From NCBI GenBank assembly GCA_945902075.1, contig CAMDMA010000009.1, forward strand, positions 1 to 64,000: 64,000 nucleotides of DNA, given 5' to 3'. The translations under genes were made by a program, and so were the position numbers. The DNA is from Candidatus Kuenenia stuttgartensis. Its GTDB lineage: Bacteria > Planctomycetota > Phycisphaerae > Phycisphaerales > SM1A02. The notes beneath the pieces are model-generated. The model saw only the letters and a list, made by a program, of their open reading frames with translations. It did not search any database and was not told the DNA's origin. Below are positions 33,710-42,525 of this stretch, piece by piece. The first letter of the stretch is position 1; every line of letters begins with the position of its first letter.

Positions 33710-35353
33710 TTACGGGGTGGTGAAATCAAGGCACTTTTCAAGTGCGGCCATATCGTCCACATTTTCAACCACGCACTCAATCACACCGTCTTTGATCGCG
33801 AGAACCACAGGGGTTCCGATCACATAGTTCGGGCCCTTGATCATCGAAACCTTGGTGCACGCGTCGCATGGGTTTCCGAGGATCGCGTTTGGATCCGCAT
33901 CTGGGATTGCGATCGTGAGCGTCGGGTACTTGAGTGTTCCGCCGAAGTGCGTCGAGAGCATCTCAAAGCAATGGTCACAATCTTCGCGGTAGTACACCAC
34001 GATCCATCGTCCACGCAAGAAATTGGCGGGAAGCTTGTTCTCGACGAGGCGAGCGAACGGGAGATCGGCAAGTTTCTTTCCCACGACATCGCCGAACTCG
34101 GCGACATAAAACGGTTCAAGTTTCGTCGGCGGTCCTGGCCAAGTCGGTACAGGAGGCGCGACCGAAACAGGTTGCGTCGGCGGCGCGACTGCGGCCGCAG
34201 ACTTACCAAACACGGCGTCGTACTCCGCGGCAATAGTGCGATCCTCGCACACCGCCGTCACGATGCCGTCTTTCATGCGTACGACGACCGGAGTGCGGAA
34301 GACGTACTCTGGACTCTTTCCAGTTTCGCCAGCTTTCACGCGGAACACCATGCGCTCCTCGCAACCCACGCACGGCATGCCAAGCGGGGTGCCCCGACTG
34401 TCAGGCACGGTGACCTTCAGGATGCGCTCCGGCCGCGGCACCGCAAAGTTGGCGCGGTAGAGTGACTGACAGTCCTCGCAATCGCTCCGGGAGAAGACGA
34501 CAAGCCAATCGCCGCGTTCGAAATCGTTTGGTAGGGGACGCTCGATTGCGAGCGCGAGTTTCTGTTCACGAAGCGGCTTTCCAACCCAGGTTTTCCAGCG
34601 CGGAAAATAGTTGCGCTCGTACTTGGTCGGAGCGGCGGGCCACGGACCGACGATCGCGCTAGCAGACGGCTGCGGGGGTTCGGTTGGAGCAGACTGCCCA
34701 CCAGACGGCGTTGCAGATGGATCAGGCACCTGAGCTGCCGTTGTGTCCGTGCTGACTGCAGACTCGTTCGCAGTCGGCTCGGGGGCGGCCATCGTCGGTT
34801 CAGGAATTGCAAACACCGCAATGACGCCAGCTGCAAACGCTCCCATCAATGGCATCGTCGAACCAGCGCGCTTTGCAGGAACAAGAAGTAGCGCGGTCAA
34901 CAGGAGCGCTCCATCGATCAGAAACATCACGCTCGCGGGCAGGCCTTGTTCGCCGAAGCAGCCGCAGCCACCGGTCAAGGCTTTCACCAAACCATCTTTC
35001 ACCGCTGTTTGGCCCATCGCAACCAACAGGATGAGGCAGAACAATCCGAGCGTTCCAATCGCGATGGTTCGCGCAAACCGCGTCGACAGAAGGATGGTGA
35101 GGACGATGAAGATCTCCGCGCCGATGATTGCCCGAAGTGACCACGTGAGAAACACGCCTGGATCGACCGAGAGCACTCCGGTGAGCCATCGCAGCAGTTC
35201 AAGAATCGGAGGCGGAAGCAGGTTCGGGTTGAATTCGAGAGCTTTTACGACGGCGCCGTAACCGATCCACGCGGCAGTCCCTCCATGAAGGAGCGTGAGG
35301 CCAACGAGTTGCGGGGCGGTCCGGGCGGCGGATGCGGGGGCGGATGCGGTCAT
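33710..35353 (-). CDS. MauE/DoxX-like membrane protein fused to two thioredoxin-like domains, each with two CxxC motifs
   Basis: The 547-residue protein starts with four hydrophobic segments (about 15-190) containing the MauE signature GGCGCFGEQG. A Pro/Ser/Thr linker (about 195-245) follows, then two similar thioredoxin-like domains (about 245-395 and 405-547). The first has CEDC and CVGC, the second CDHC and CDAC. Each ends in a strand pattern RTPVVVRMKDGIVTAV or GTPVVLAIKDGVIECV. MauE-type proteins supply electrons for periplasmic disulfide chemistry; a duplicated redox relay is the likely role. A TAGAAT element on the minus strand (35388-35393) may be its -10 box, giving a leader of about 30 nt. 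Confidence 0.75.
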   Translation of the reverse strand: MTASAPASAARTAPQLVGLTLLHGGTAAWIGYGAVVKALEFNPNLLPPPILELLRWLTGVLSVDPGVFLTWSLRAIIGAEIFIVLTILLSTRFARTIAIGTLGLFCLILLVAMGQTAVKDGLVKALTGGCGCFGEQGLPASVMFLIDGALLLTALLLVPAKRAGSTMPLMGAFAAGVIAVFAIPEPTMAAPEPTANESAVSTDTTAAQVPDPSATPSGGQSAPTEPPQPSASAIVGPWPAAPTKYERNYFPRWKTWVGKPLREQKLALAIERPLPNDFERGDWLVVFSRSDCEDCQSLYRANFAVPRPERILKVTVPDSRGTPLGMPCVGCEERMVFRVKAGETGKSPEYVFRTPVVVRMKDGIVTAVCEDRTIAAEYDAVFGKSAAAVAPPTQPVSVAPPVPTWPGPPTKLEPFYVAEFGDVVGKKLADLPFARLVENKLPANFLRGRWIVVYYREDCDHCFEMLSTHFGGTLKYPTLTIAIPDADPNAILGNPCDACTKVSMIKGPNYVIGTPVVLAIKDGVIECVVENVDDMAALEKCLDFTTP

Positions 35354-35501
35354 GGGTAGGTCTCAAGCATCGGCGAAGGAGGGGCCGATTCTACGGAAGT
35401 GCCCACAAACGGTTGTGACTTCTGCGTGATCGTTTGTGAAGTTGCTGTGATCGAGCGGGGGGTGCATCCGCGAAATCATTCGGTCCGAAACGGCCAACCT
35501 C

Positions 35502-37265
35502 ATGCCGGAACACCCTCGTGACCATGTACTTCAAGCGTTTCGATCCGAGCTTTCCTTGCGTTCGGTCGCTCGAAAATCAGGGTCGACGCGCGTCGTGCTT
35601 GTGCTTGCGGACCAATTGAACCTCAGTCTCGGGCCGATTGCTCGCGCGGATCCGTCAGCGACCACCCTTTTGCTCCTTGAGAGCGGCGAATGGCTGTCGC
35701 GGAGGCCGTACCACAGACAGCGGCTCGCTTGGATTCTCTTGTCTCAACGGATGTTTGCCCTCGAGGCAGCGGAGCGGGGCTTTCAGGTCGAGCTGCTTCG
35801 CGGAGACGCGCCGATGGTTGATTTGTTGCGGGGGTGGCGCAACCGCGCCGGGGCTTCAACGGTCGCACAACTTTGTCCAATCGACGCGATGGAACCCGCT
35901 GAGCGCGAGACACGCGCGGAGTTTGCGCCACTTATCGCCGACGGCTTGCTCCGCCTGACTCCCCACGAAGGGTTCCTCACAACGTCGGCGGATCTTGATC
36001 ACGCGCGCACGGCTGAGGGTTGGAGGATGGACCGTTTCTATCAACAGGTGCGGCGTCGCACGGGCGTGTTGATGGAGGGCGGAAAACCGGTTGGCGGAAA
36101 GTTCAGCTTTGACGCTGAGAATCGCAAGCGCTGGGACGGAAGCCCGGCAGCACCGACGCCGCCTGAGTTTGCGCCGAGCCTGATCCGCGAGGAAATCGTT
36201 ACAGAAATTGAGACGCGCTTTCGCCACCATCCTGGCGCACTCGACATCAATGCGATTCCAGGGAGCCACGCAGAGGTCGAGCGGATGTGGAGTTGGGCGA
36301 AGCGCATGTGCCTCCCACTCTTTGGGCCGTACGAAGACGCTATGAGCCGCAAGAGTAGAGGCGTGTTTCACACGCGTCTTTCGCCGCTTTTGAACCTGCA
36401 CCGACTTCTCCCGAAGACAGTGGTCGCAGATGTGGCCGCGCTCGAACTTCCGCTTCCGAGCAAAGAGGGATTTCTCAGGCAGGTGCTCGGATGGCGTGAG
36501 TTCGTGTGGCAAGTCCATCGCGCGACCGATGGATTTCGCCTCGATGCGGGTATCGACGAGCAGCCACTCCAGCACCCAGGTTCCGCTGGGTTTCCAGCGT
36601 GGGCAGGGACCCCCTGGACGCCCATCGCCCCGCCTCCCATCGGCGTCGATGGCGGCGCGCGACCGAACGCACTGGCCGCAAACGCAACCTTGCCACCTGC
36701 ATGGTGGGGTGCAGCAAGCGGCCTCGCGTGCCTCGACCATGTCGTCGAGGATGTCTGGGCGGAAGGCTGGAGCCACCACATCTCGCGCCTTATGGTGCTG
36801 GCGAACATTGCGACGTTGGTTGGAGTCTCACCAAGGGAACTATGCGACTGGTTCTGGAGCGCCTACATCGATGCCTGGGACTGGGTGGTCGAACCGAATG
36901 TGCTCGCGATGGGCTCCTTCGGCTACACCCGCATGACGACGAAGCCCTATGTCAGCGGCTCAGCGTACCTTGAGAAGATGGGCGACTCGTGCAAGTCGTG
37001 TCGATGGACGCCCGGGAGAGACTGCCCGATTGGTCCGATGTACTGGGCGTTTCTCCACCGCAACGACACGGTTTTACGCGACAATCTCCGCATGAAGCTA
37101 TCGCTCGCGAGTGCGCGAAATCGCACTGAATCCCAGAAGTCGTCGGATCACAGCACCTTCATCTCGATCCGAGATTTGCTTGTGTGCGGCAAGCCTTACG
37201 GAGGTGGGAGCGCGCATCGTCCAAATGGCGTTGGTATCACGCCGTCGAGCGGAGATGCGAAGTGA
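35502..37265 (+). CDS. Cryptochrome/photolyase-related Fe-S flavoprotein (FeS-BCP type)
   Basis: The 587-residue protein matches the deoxyribodipyrimidine photolyase-related family. It has an N-terminal Rossmann-like domain (VVLVLADQLNLSLG, LAWILLSQRMFALEA, EGFLTTSADLDHA) and a C-terminal helical FAD domain (LGWREFVWQVHRA, LMVLANIATLVGVSP, NVLAMGSFGYTRMTTKPYVS). The cysteines in CKSCRWTPGRDCPIGPMYW fit the 4Fe-4S site of these enzymes. Members repair (6-4) photoproducts or act as blue-light sensors; activity here is uncertain. The start lacks a visible Shine-Dalgarno sequence, so a later ATG is possible. The stop overlaps the next gene by 4 nt. Confidence 0.88.
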   Translation: MPEHPRDHVLQAFRSELSLRSVARKSGSTRVVLVLADQLNLSLGPIARADPSATTLLLLESGEWLSRRPYHRQRLAWILLSQRMFALEAAERGFQVELLRGDAPMVDLLRGWRNRAGASTVAQLCPIDAMEPAERETRAEFAPLIADGLLRLTPHEGFLTTSADLDHARTAEGWRMDRFYQQVRRRTGVLMEGGKPVGGKFSFDAENRKRWDGSPAAPTPPEFAPSLIREEIVTEIETRFRHHPGALDINAIPGSHAEVERMWSWAKRMCLPLFGPYEDAMSRKSRGVFHTRLSPLLNLHRLLPKTVVADVAALELPLPSKEGFLRQVLGWREFVWQVHRATDGFRLDAGIDEQPLQHPGSAGFPAWAGTPWTPIAPPPIGVDGGARPNALAANATLPPAWWGAASGLACLDHVVEDVWAEGWSHHISRLMVLANIATLVGVSPRELCDWFWSAYIDAWDWVVEPNVLAMGSFGYTRMTTKPYVSGSAYLEKMGDSCKSCRWTPGRDCPIGPMYWAFLHRNDTVLRDNLRMKLSLASARNRTESQKSSDHSTFISIRDLLVCGKPYGGGSAHRPNGVGITPSSGDAK

Positions 37266-38677
37266 CCGGCCGCTGTTCTTTTCATCGCGCCTCGCGAGTG
37301 GATGTTTCGGCGGAGGAACTCGGGCGTTGGCACTTCCGTGCCGGTGCGATCCACCGACTCATCCCACCTTGGGAAACGATCCAAGTCGTGCAGGAGGCTG
37401 CTCCCCTCGTCGACGGCGCGCGCGCCGAGATTCATATTCACAAGGGACCGCTGAAGACCGTACTTGTTGCGGTGCATTCTGAGGTTGATCCTCCGCGGCA
37501 ATTCGTGGATACGCAGGAACGGGGGCCGTTTGGATCCTGGCGGCATGTGCATCGGTTCCTTCCCGAGGGCACTGATCGTGCGATGCTTGAGGACTCCATT
37601 CGCTTTGATCCGCCGCTTGGCGCGATTGGCCGACTGGTGGTGAATCCACTTTTACAGCGCGAACTCGCGCGGCAGTTTGCGTTTCGGCATGCTCGTACGC
37701 GCGAAGACTTGCGCCGCCATGCGGAAGTCGCCGCCCGCTTCGGCGCGCGGACGCTGCGGTTTGGTGTGACTGGTGCAGGCGGACTCGTTGGTCGACAACT
37801 CTGTGCATTTCTCGCGACTGGTGGTCACGAGGTCGTGCGGTTTGTGCGCGGCGAACCTCGCGGCCCTCAGGAGCGTCATTGGAATCCAAGCGATCCGGAG
37901 CACGGTGTCGAAACACGCATGATTGAGGATCTCGATGTGATTGTTCACCTCGCCGGTGAACCAATTGCGGAGGGACGTTGGACCGCTGCGCGCAAACGCA
38001 TCATTCTCGAAAGTCGCACCAAGGGAACCGCTGCTTTGGCGCGTGCGATCTCGCGTGCTGAGCGAAAGCCTGAGGCATTTCTTTCCGCAAGTGCGATTGG
38101 CTACTACGGCAGCCGCGGTGAGGAGTGGATGGATGAACGCAGCGCACCAGGTACAGGGTTTCTTCCGGATGTTGTTTGCGCTTGGGAGGATGCCACGGTC
38201 GCCGCGCGAGATGCCGGCGTTCGCACTGCACATCTGCGCTTCGGCGTGATCGTTTCAGCCGCGGGGGGTGCGCTTCGCAAAATGCTCCCCGCGTTTCGGC
38301 TCGGTGCTGGCGGCCCCATTGGTCGTGGTACGCAGGGCATGAGTTGGATCTCGCTCGACGACGCGATTGGCGCGATGTATTTCATTTCTCGCGACGACAC
38401 GATTCGCGGAGCAGTCAACTGTGTTGCGCCGAATGCGCTTGCGCAGCGGGGGTTTGCTGCAGTACTCGGCCGCGTCATCTCGCGACCATCATTCGCACCG
38501 TTGCCTGCGCCCATTGTCCGCCTGCTCTTTGGTGAACTTGGACAGCGTCTCCTACTCGAGGGCGCGTTCGTCCGTCCGACGGTCCTTACGCAGGCCGGTT
38601 TTCGCTTCGCGCATCCTTCGCTTGAACAGGCCCTGCGGCTCGAGCTCGGACGCCTGCACGCAGATGGGATCGATTGA
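37262..38677 (+). CDS. TIGR01777-family epimerase with N-terminal SRPBCC domain
   Basis: The 471 residues comprise an N-terminal START/SRPBCC-like domain (about 1-155; the polyketide-cyclase type seen in some TIGR01777 members) and a C-terminal extended short-chain dehydrogenase of the YfcH type. The latter has NAD motif GVTGAGGLVGRQL, the IVHLAGEPIAEGRWTAARK signature, FLSASAIGYYG and SWISLDDAIGAMYF. Family members are implicated in cell-division or photolyase-linked roles, but the substrate is unknown. The GTG start overlaps the upstream stop (GTGA). The gene sits between two photolyase-type genes. Confidence 0.88.
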   Translation: MTGRCSFHRASRVDVSAEELGRWHFRAGAIHRLIPPWETIQVVQEAAPLVDGARAEIHIHKGPLKTVLVAVHSEVDPPRQFVDTQERGPFGSWRHVHRFLPEGTDRAMLEDSIRFDPPLGAIGRLVVNPLLQRELARQFAFRHARTREDLRRHAEVAARFGARTLRFGVTGAGGLVGRQLCAFLATGGHEVVRFVRGEPRGPQERHWNPSDPEHGVETRMIEDLDVIVHLAGEPIAEGRWTAARKRIILESRTKGTAALARAISRAERKPEAFLSASAIGYYGSRGEEWMDERSAPGTGFLPDVVCAWEDATVAARDAGVRTAHLRFGVIVSAAGGALRKMLPAFRLGAGGPIGRGTQGMSWISLDDAIGAMYFISRDDTIRGAVNCVAPNALAQRGFAAVLGRVISRPSFAPLPAPIVRLLFGELGQRLLLEGAFVRPTVLTQAGFRFAHPSLEQALRLELGRLHADGID

Positions 38678-38678
38678 T

Positions 38679-40118
38679 ATGACGACACGAAGTATTTGGT
38701 GGATTCGCCGTGATCTGCGCTTGGATGACAATCCAGCGCTGCTTCGTGCGGCTCGGTCTGAGGAAGTGCTCCCGGTCTACATCCACACCGCGAGCGAGGG
38801 TGGCGCGTGGCCGATGGGTGCGGCGCAGCGCTGGTGGTTCGCGCGCAGTCTCGCCGCTCATGCAGCGCAACTCGAGGCGCTTGGATCACGCCTTGTCATC
38901 CTGGAGGGTGAAGCGGAGAAGGTTCTCGTCGAGCTCTGTCGAAAATTTGAAGTCAGCGAGGTTGTATGGACGCGGCGCTTCGAGCCCTCGGCACTTGCCG
39001 AGGAGCGGCGTGTGGAAGGCGCGCTCGATGCGGTCGGAACCGCTTGGTCGGCGTTTCACGGGAACCATCTCTTTGACCCTGAGGAAGTGGCGACGAAGGA
39101 AGGCAAGCCCTATCAGGTGTACACGCCGTTTGCGCGGAACTGCCGCGGTCGTGGAATCCCGTCCCAACCAAAGGCTGCTCCGCGCGCGCTTCCCTCGGTT
39201 TCTGGGGCACCGGCGGGTCATACCATTGCAACTCTTGGGCTCGAGCCGTCGATCGACTGGGCTGAGGGGTTTCGGGCGTCATGGATGCCGGGCGAGCGCA
39301 CGGCGCGCACGCGGCTCGATCGCTTCGCCGCAGATGCACTCTCGGCATATCCGACAGGGCGGGATGATCCTTCCGAGGATGGATCGTCATTGATGTCACC
39401 GCACCTTGCCTTTGGCGAAATCGGTATTCGTCGACTTTGGCATGTTGCTGCCGCGGCGACCAGCTCGCCGCTTGAGAGTACGGAGAAGTTTCACGCGGAA
39501 CTTCTGTGGCGTGAGTTTGCGACGCATGTCCTCTACCACTTTCCCAAAACAGATCTTGCGCCATTACGTCCCGATTATGCGCGCTTCCCGTGGCGCGACG
39601 ATGCTCCGGGGCTGCGCGCGTGGCAGCGCGGGCAAACAGGCTATCCACTCGTCGATGCTGGTATGCGTCAGTTGTGGCGGACGGGATGGATGCACAACCG
39701 CGTGCGCATGGTTGTCGCGAGTTTTCTCGTGAAGCATCTCCTGCTGCCATGGCAGGAAGGTGCCAAGTGGTTTTGGGACACGCTTGTTGACGCAGATCTT
39801 GCCAGTAATTCGCTTGGATGGCAGTGGGCAGCCGGAAGTGGCGCTGATGCCGCGCCATATTTCCGTATTTTCAACCCGACGTCGCAAGCGGAGAAGTTCG
39901 ATAGTGACGCGGCCTACATCAAGCGTTGGGTTCCTGAGCTCGCTGGTCTACCGGCTTCAGCAGCGATTGCACCGTGGGACGCGCCGCCACTGGTGCTTCA
40001 TGCAGGCGGCGTGCGACTGGGCGACAACTACCCGAACCGCATCGTCGATCATGTTCTTGCGCGCGAGCGTGCGCTCAAGGCGCTGACGGCGGTCAGCCGC
40101 AAGGCGTCGCCGACTTGA
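38679..40118 (+). CDS. phrB: Deoxyribodipyrimidine photolyase (class I type)
   Basis: Repairs cyclobutane pyrimidine dimers in DNA using blue light and FAD. The 479-residue protein begins SIWWIRRDLRLDDNPAL (antenna-binding domain). The C-terminal FAD-binding domain has LLWREFATHVLYHFP, WRTGWMHNRVRMVVASFLVK and the signature WFWDTLVDADLASNSLGWQW followed by RIFNPTSQAEKFD. The start is 1 nt after the upstream stop. Together with the two preceding genes it forms a light-repair operon. The antenna cofactor type cannot be read from sequence alone. Confidence 0.95.
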   Translation: MTTRSIWWIRRDLRLDDNPALLRAARSEEVLPVYIHTASEGGAWPMGAAQRWWFARSLAAHAAQLEALGSRLVILEGEAEKVLVELCRKFEVSEVVWTRRFEPSALAEERRVEGALDAVGTAWSAFHGNHLFDPEEVATKEGKPYQVYTPFARNCRGRGIPSQPKAAPRALPSVSGAPAGHTIATLGLEPSIDWAEGFRASWMPGERTARTRLDRFAADALSAYPTGRDDPSEDGSSLMSPHLAFGEIGIRRLWHVAAAATSSPLESTEKFHAELLWREFATHVLYHFPKTDLAPLRPDYARFPWRDDAPGLRAWQRGQTGYPLVDAGMRQLWRTGWMHNRVRMVVASFLVKHLLLPWQEGAKWFWDTLVDADLASNSLGWQWAAGSGADAAPYFRIFNPTSQAEKFDSDAAYIKRWVPELAGLPASAAIAPWDAPPLVLHAGGVRLGDNYPNRIVDHVLARERALKALTAVSRKASPT

Positions 40119-40139
40119 ACGATGCTCAGAGGCGGAACC

Positions 40140-41414
40140 TCAGATTTTTGAGAGGTTTCTCGTATGTCGCGCGCGAATCCAAGCGACCGCGCCGCCAACG
40201 GCGAGTGCGCCGAGTACAGCTCCAATGAAGTCTGATGTCTCACCACCGAGGGCGTAGGTTGTGAGTCCAATCGCGGGACCGATGAAGTAACCAGCACCCA
40301 CCAGCGCCTCGTGGGTTCCGCCCGCTTCGACTTCCGCTCGACCAACTGCAAGCCCGTAGTAAATCGCACTGTAATAGATAGCACCTTGACCAAGACCAAG
40401 GGCAGTGAGTCCGGTGATGAGCACGGCTTCATTCGGCGCAGAAACAGCAAGGACGAAGCCGAGCGCAAGTAGTACGCCAGCAACCATCAACGAAGCGCCG
40501 CGACCATGCCAAAACGCACTTCGCCAAAGGACAAGTACCGCAACAAGTCGCGCGATGTGCCACGTTGATGAAATGGGTGCCTGCATTCCTTCGCTTGTTC
40601 CGAGTTCGCCGAACAAGTACGGCAAAATCGGGGCGAGTGCGCCAATGACGAGGTATCCCATTGGATGAAGCACGCGCGACGCGCTGAGGAGAGGTCGATA
40701 CGACGAGGGGACGTGTCGCGATTGCTCGTCGTGGTGGTGCGTTGCGGGGTGCGAGGGAAATTGAGCGAGAAACGCCATCGCGAGCAGATTGATGGGAAGG
40801 AGCGAAGGAATCGCCCATTGGGTCAGCCCGTACTTTTGGAGCGGACCTGCGAGCGCGAGTCCGATCGCTGTTGCGGCCATCCATGATGCGTTCCACCATC
40901 CAATCGTGCTCCGCATATCGCGGCCGTGGCGACCGGACGCGAGGAAGTGCTGCACGATCGGCCATTGCAGCGCACCCAGAGAAGTCATGACGACCGCGGT
41001 CATCCACAAAACGGCAACGTGCGGAAAAATCATGACCAGTGGCGCGAGCGCAGCCTGCACGCCGAGGATGACACCAAGCGCGCTGCGAGGCGACATGTGC
41101 CGTTCTAGTCCACGCACGATTGGCCCGGCTAGGACGGCGACTGCTGTGTAAAGCACGCCGTTGACGAACGCAAGAATGAGACTGTCGCGCGCAGTAAAGC
41201 CGTACTCAAGCTTCGCGATGAAGTAGATGGCGTTCCACAGTACTCCCGTTCCAAGCGAGCAGAGAAAGGTCAGTCCGGCGATTGGAATCGCGCGAACAAG
41301 CATCGTGTGGCCCGCATCACCATGGAGTCCATTGACGCCCGCGACCGCTGCGCCATGTTCAGTTCGGATATCCAATTGGTGCTCGCGGGGGCGTTCGCGT
41401 GGGGCTTCGGGCAT
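40140..41414 (-). CDS. MFS-type transporter
   Basis: The 424-residue protein has about twelve hydrophobic segments and the major-facilitator layout with a hydrophilic His-rich central loop (about 205-230, THHHDEQSRH). No substrate can be assigned. The start is supported by TACACT on the minus strand (41423-41428) 8 nt before the ATG, without a Shine-Dalgarno sequence. The N-terminus of about 35 polar residues before the first TM segment is long, so an internal start (MLVRAIPIAG) is an alternative. It converges with phrB and is divergent from tRNA-Arg. Confidence 0.82.
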   Translation of the reverse strand: MPEAPRERPREHQLDIRTEHGAAVAGVNGLHGDAGHTMLVRAIPIAGLTFLCSLGTGVLWNAIYFIAKLEYGFTARDSLILAFVNGVLYTAVAVLAGPIVRGLERHMSPRSALGVILGVQAALAPLVMIFPHVAVLWMTAVVMTSLGALQWPIVQHFLASGRHGRDMRSTIGWWNASWMAATAIGLALAGPLQKYGLTQWAIPSLLPINLLAMAFLAQFPSHPATHHHDEQSRHVPSSYRPLLSASRVLHPMGYLVIGALAPILPYLFGELGTSEGMQAPISSTWHIARLVAVLVLWRSAFWHGRGASLMVAGVLLALGFVLAVSAPNEAVLITGLTALGLGQGAIYYSAIYYGLAVGRAEVEAGGTHEALVGAGYFIGPAIGLTTYALGGETSDFIGAVLGALAVGGAVAWIRARHTRNLSKI

Positions 41415-41475
41415 TGGCGGAAAGTGTACGGGCCGCCATCGTGCTACACTCCGCGCCGGCGGATTGTCGCCGATT

Positions 41476-41549
41476 GTCCGCGTAGCTCAATTGGATAGAG
41501 CGTTGCCCTCCGAAGGCAAAGGTTGCAGGTTCGAGCCCCGCCGTGGACG
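41476..41549 (+). tRNA. tRNA-Arg (anticodon CCG)
   Basis: A 74-nt cloverleaf: acceptor stem GTCCGCG/CGTGGAC with one G-T pair, anticodon stem TTGCC/GGCAA around CTCCGAA, anticodon CCG. The T-stem GCAGG/CCCGC has an A-C mismatch at its middle pair. A TACACT -10 box lies at 41445-41450. CCA is not encoded. Confidence 0.95.
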
Positions 41550-41564
41550 TTGAGACAGCGCATA

Positions 41565-41588
41565 GACCCCGTGGAAACGGGGTCTTTT
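41565..41588 (+). terminator. Rho-independent terminator after tRNA-Arg
   Basis: GACCCCGT (41565-41572) and ACGGGGTC (41577-41584) form a perfect 8-bp stem with a GGAA tetraloop, followed by TTTT. Confidence 0.92.
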
Positions 41589-41642
41589 CATGGCCGCACG
41601 CCGCGCCAGAGACACAGCAACAAACTCGAACCGGAGCATGAC

Positions 41643-41930
41643 ATGACAATCGCAGAACTCCAACAGTTGATTCGCGACAAGTACTTTGCAACCGACAACG
41701 CGCGCGGTGCACCTGGCACCTATCTGTGGTTTGTGGAGGAGGTCGGCGAACTGGCCCACGCGATTGCCAATCGGGAGCGCGGCAAGCTTGATCGAGAGAA
41801 CCTCGAAGAAGAGTTTGCCGATGTCATTGCGTGGCTCGCGACGCTTGCGAACATTTGCGAGGTCGATCTAACGAGGGCGATCGCGAACAAATATGTCAAG
41901 GACGGCGGGCCAGAGGGTTTCAAGATTTGA
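41643..41930 (+). CDS. MazG-type nucleotide pyrophosphohydrolase
   Basis: The 95-residue protein is a single MazG-like all-alpha domain, with the metal-binding pattern WFVEEVGELAHAI and ENLEEEFADVIAWLATLAN (ExxE and ExxD). Such enzymes hydrolyse (d)NTPs to monophosphates and pyrophosphate, for house-cleaning of unusual nucleotides. The ATG at 41643 is chosen because upstream codons belong to the tRNA and terminator region. The next gene starts 50 nt later on the same strand. Confidence 0.9.
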   Translation: MTIAELQQLIRDKYFATDNARGAPGTYLWFVEEVGELAHAIANRERGKLDRENLEEEFADVIAWLATLANICEVDLTRAIANKYVKDGGPEGFKI

Positions 41931-41980
41931 CGGAAGCGGAGGTTCGCCGTTGCGGTCGAACCGCATCTAGAGAAAAACCC

Positions 41981-42469
41981 ATGACAAGCGATTCAAAATG
42001 TGTGTTCTGTAGCCCATCGAGTGAGCACGCTCCGCGTGCGTATCTTGAGAGTCCGAGGTGGCGTCTGCTGCGGCATGCGGATCCCGTTCCGATCGCCGGT
42101 TGGATGATGATCGCGACGCGCGCACATCGCGCGGGGCTCGATGAGATGGACGCAGAGGAGCAACGCGAACTTGGCCAGATCCTCGCACGAGTCGCAGGAG
42201 CGGTTCGTGCGGTTACTGGCTGCGAGCGGACATACGCAATCACTTTTAATGAGGCCGTCAAACACCTACACATGCATGTGATTCCGCGCCACGCTTCCGA
42301 TGCGTCCACCACGAGCTGGGCACTCGCGGATCGATATCGGTCGACCATGCGCGGCGAGATGGACGCGGCAACGCCACAAGTTGCAGAGCAGGTCGCGCAA
42401 CAGATCGCAGCGCTTGCCGCAGTGTCGCTTGGAGAGTTTGGTTTTGCGCCTCCCGAGGCCAATCGATAG
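41981..42469 (+). CDS. HIT-family hydrolase
   Basis: The 162-residue histidine-triad protein carries the catalytic motif HLHMHVIPRH near residue 98 and the N-terminal CVFCSPSSEHAPRA zinc-type pair. HIT proteins hydrolyse nucleotide-phosphoramidate or dinucleotide substrates; the exact one is unknown. The ATG at 41981 is chosen because the conserved CxFC begins just after it; the open frame upstream overlaps mazG. Confidence 0.9.
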   Translation: MTSDSKCVFCSPSSEHAPRAYLESPRWRLLRHADPVPIAGWMMIATRAHRAGLDEMDAEEQRELGQILARVAGAVRAVTGCERTYAITFNEAVKHLHMHVIPRHASDASTTSWALADRYRSTMRGEMDAATPQVAEQVAQQIAALAAVSLGEFGFAPPEANR

Positions 42470-42525
42470 GGCCACCGAGCTCTGCGCAATGATTCGTAGT
42501 GTGTTCCATCGTCTATCCTGCGACG

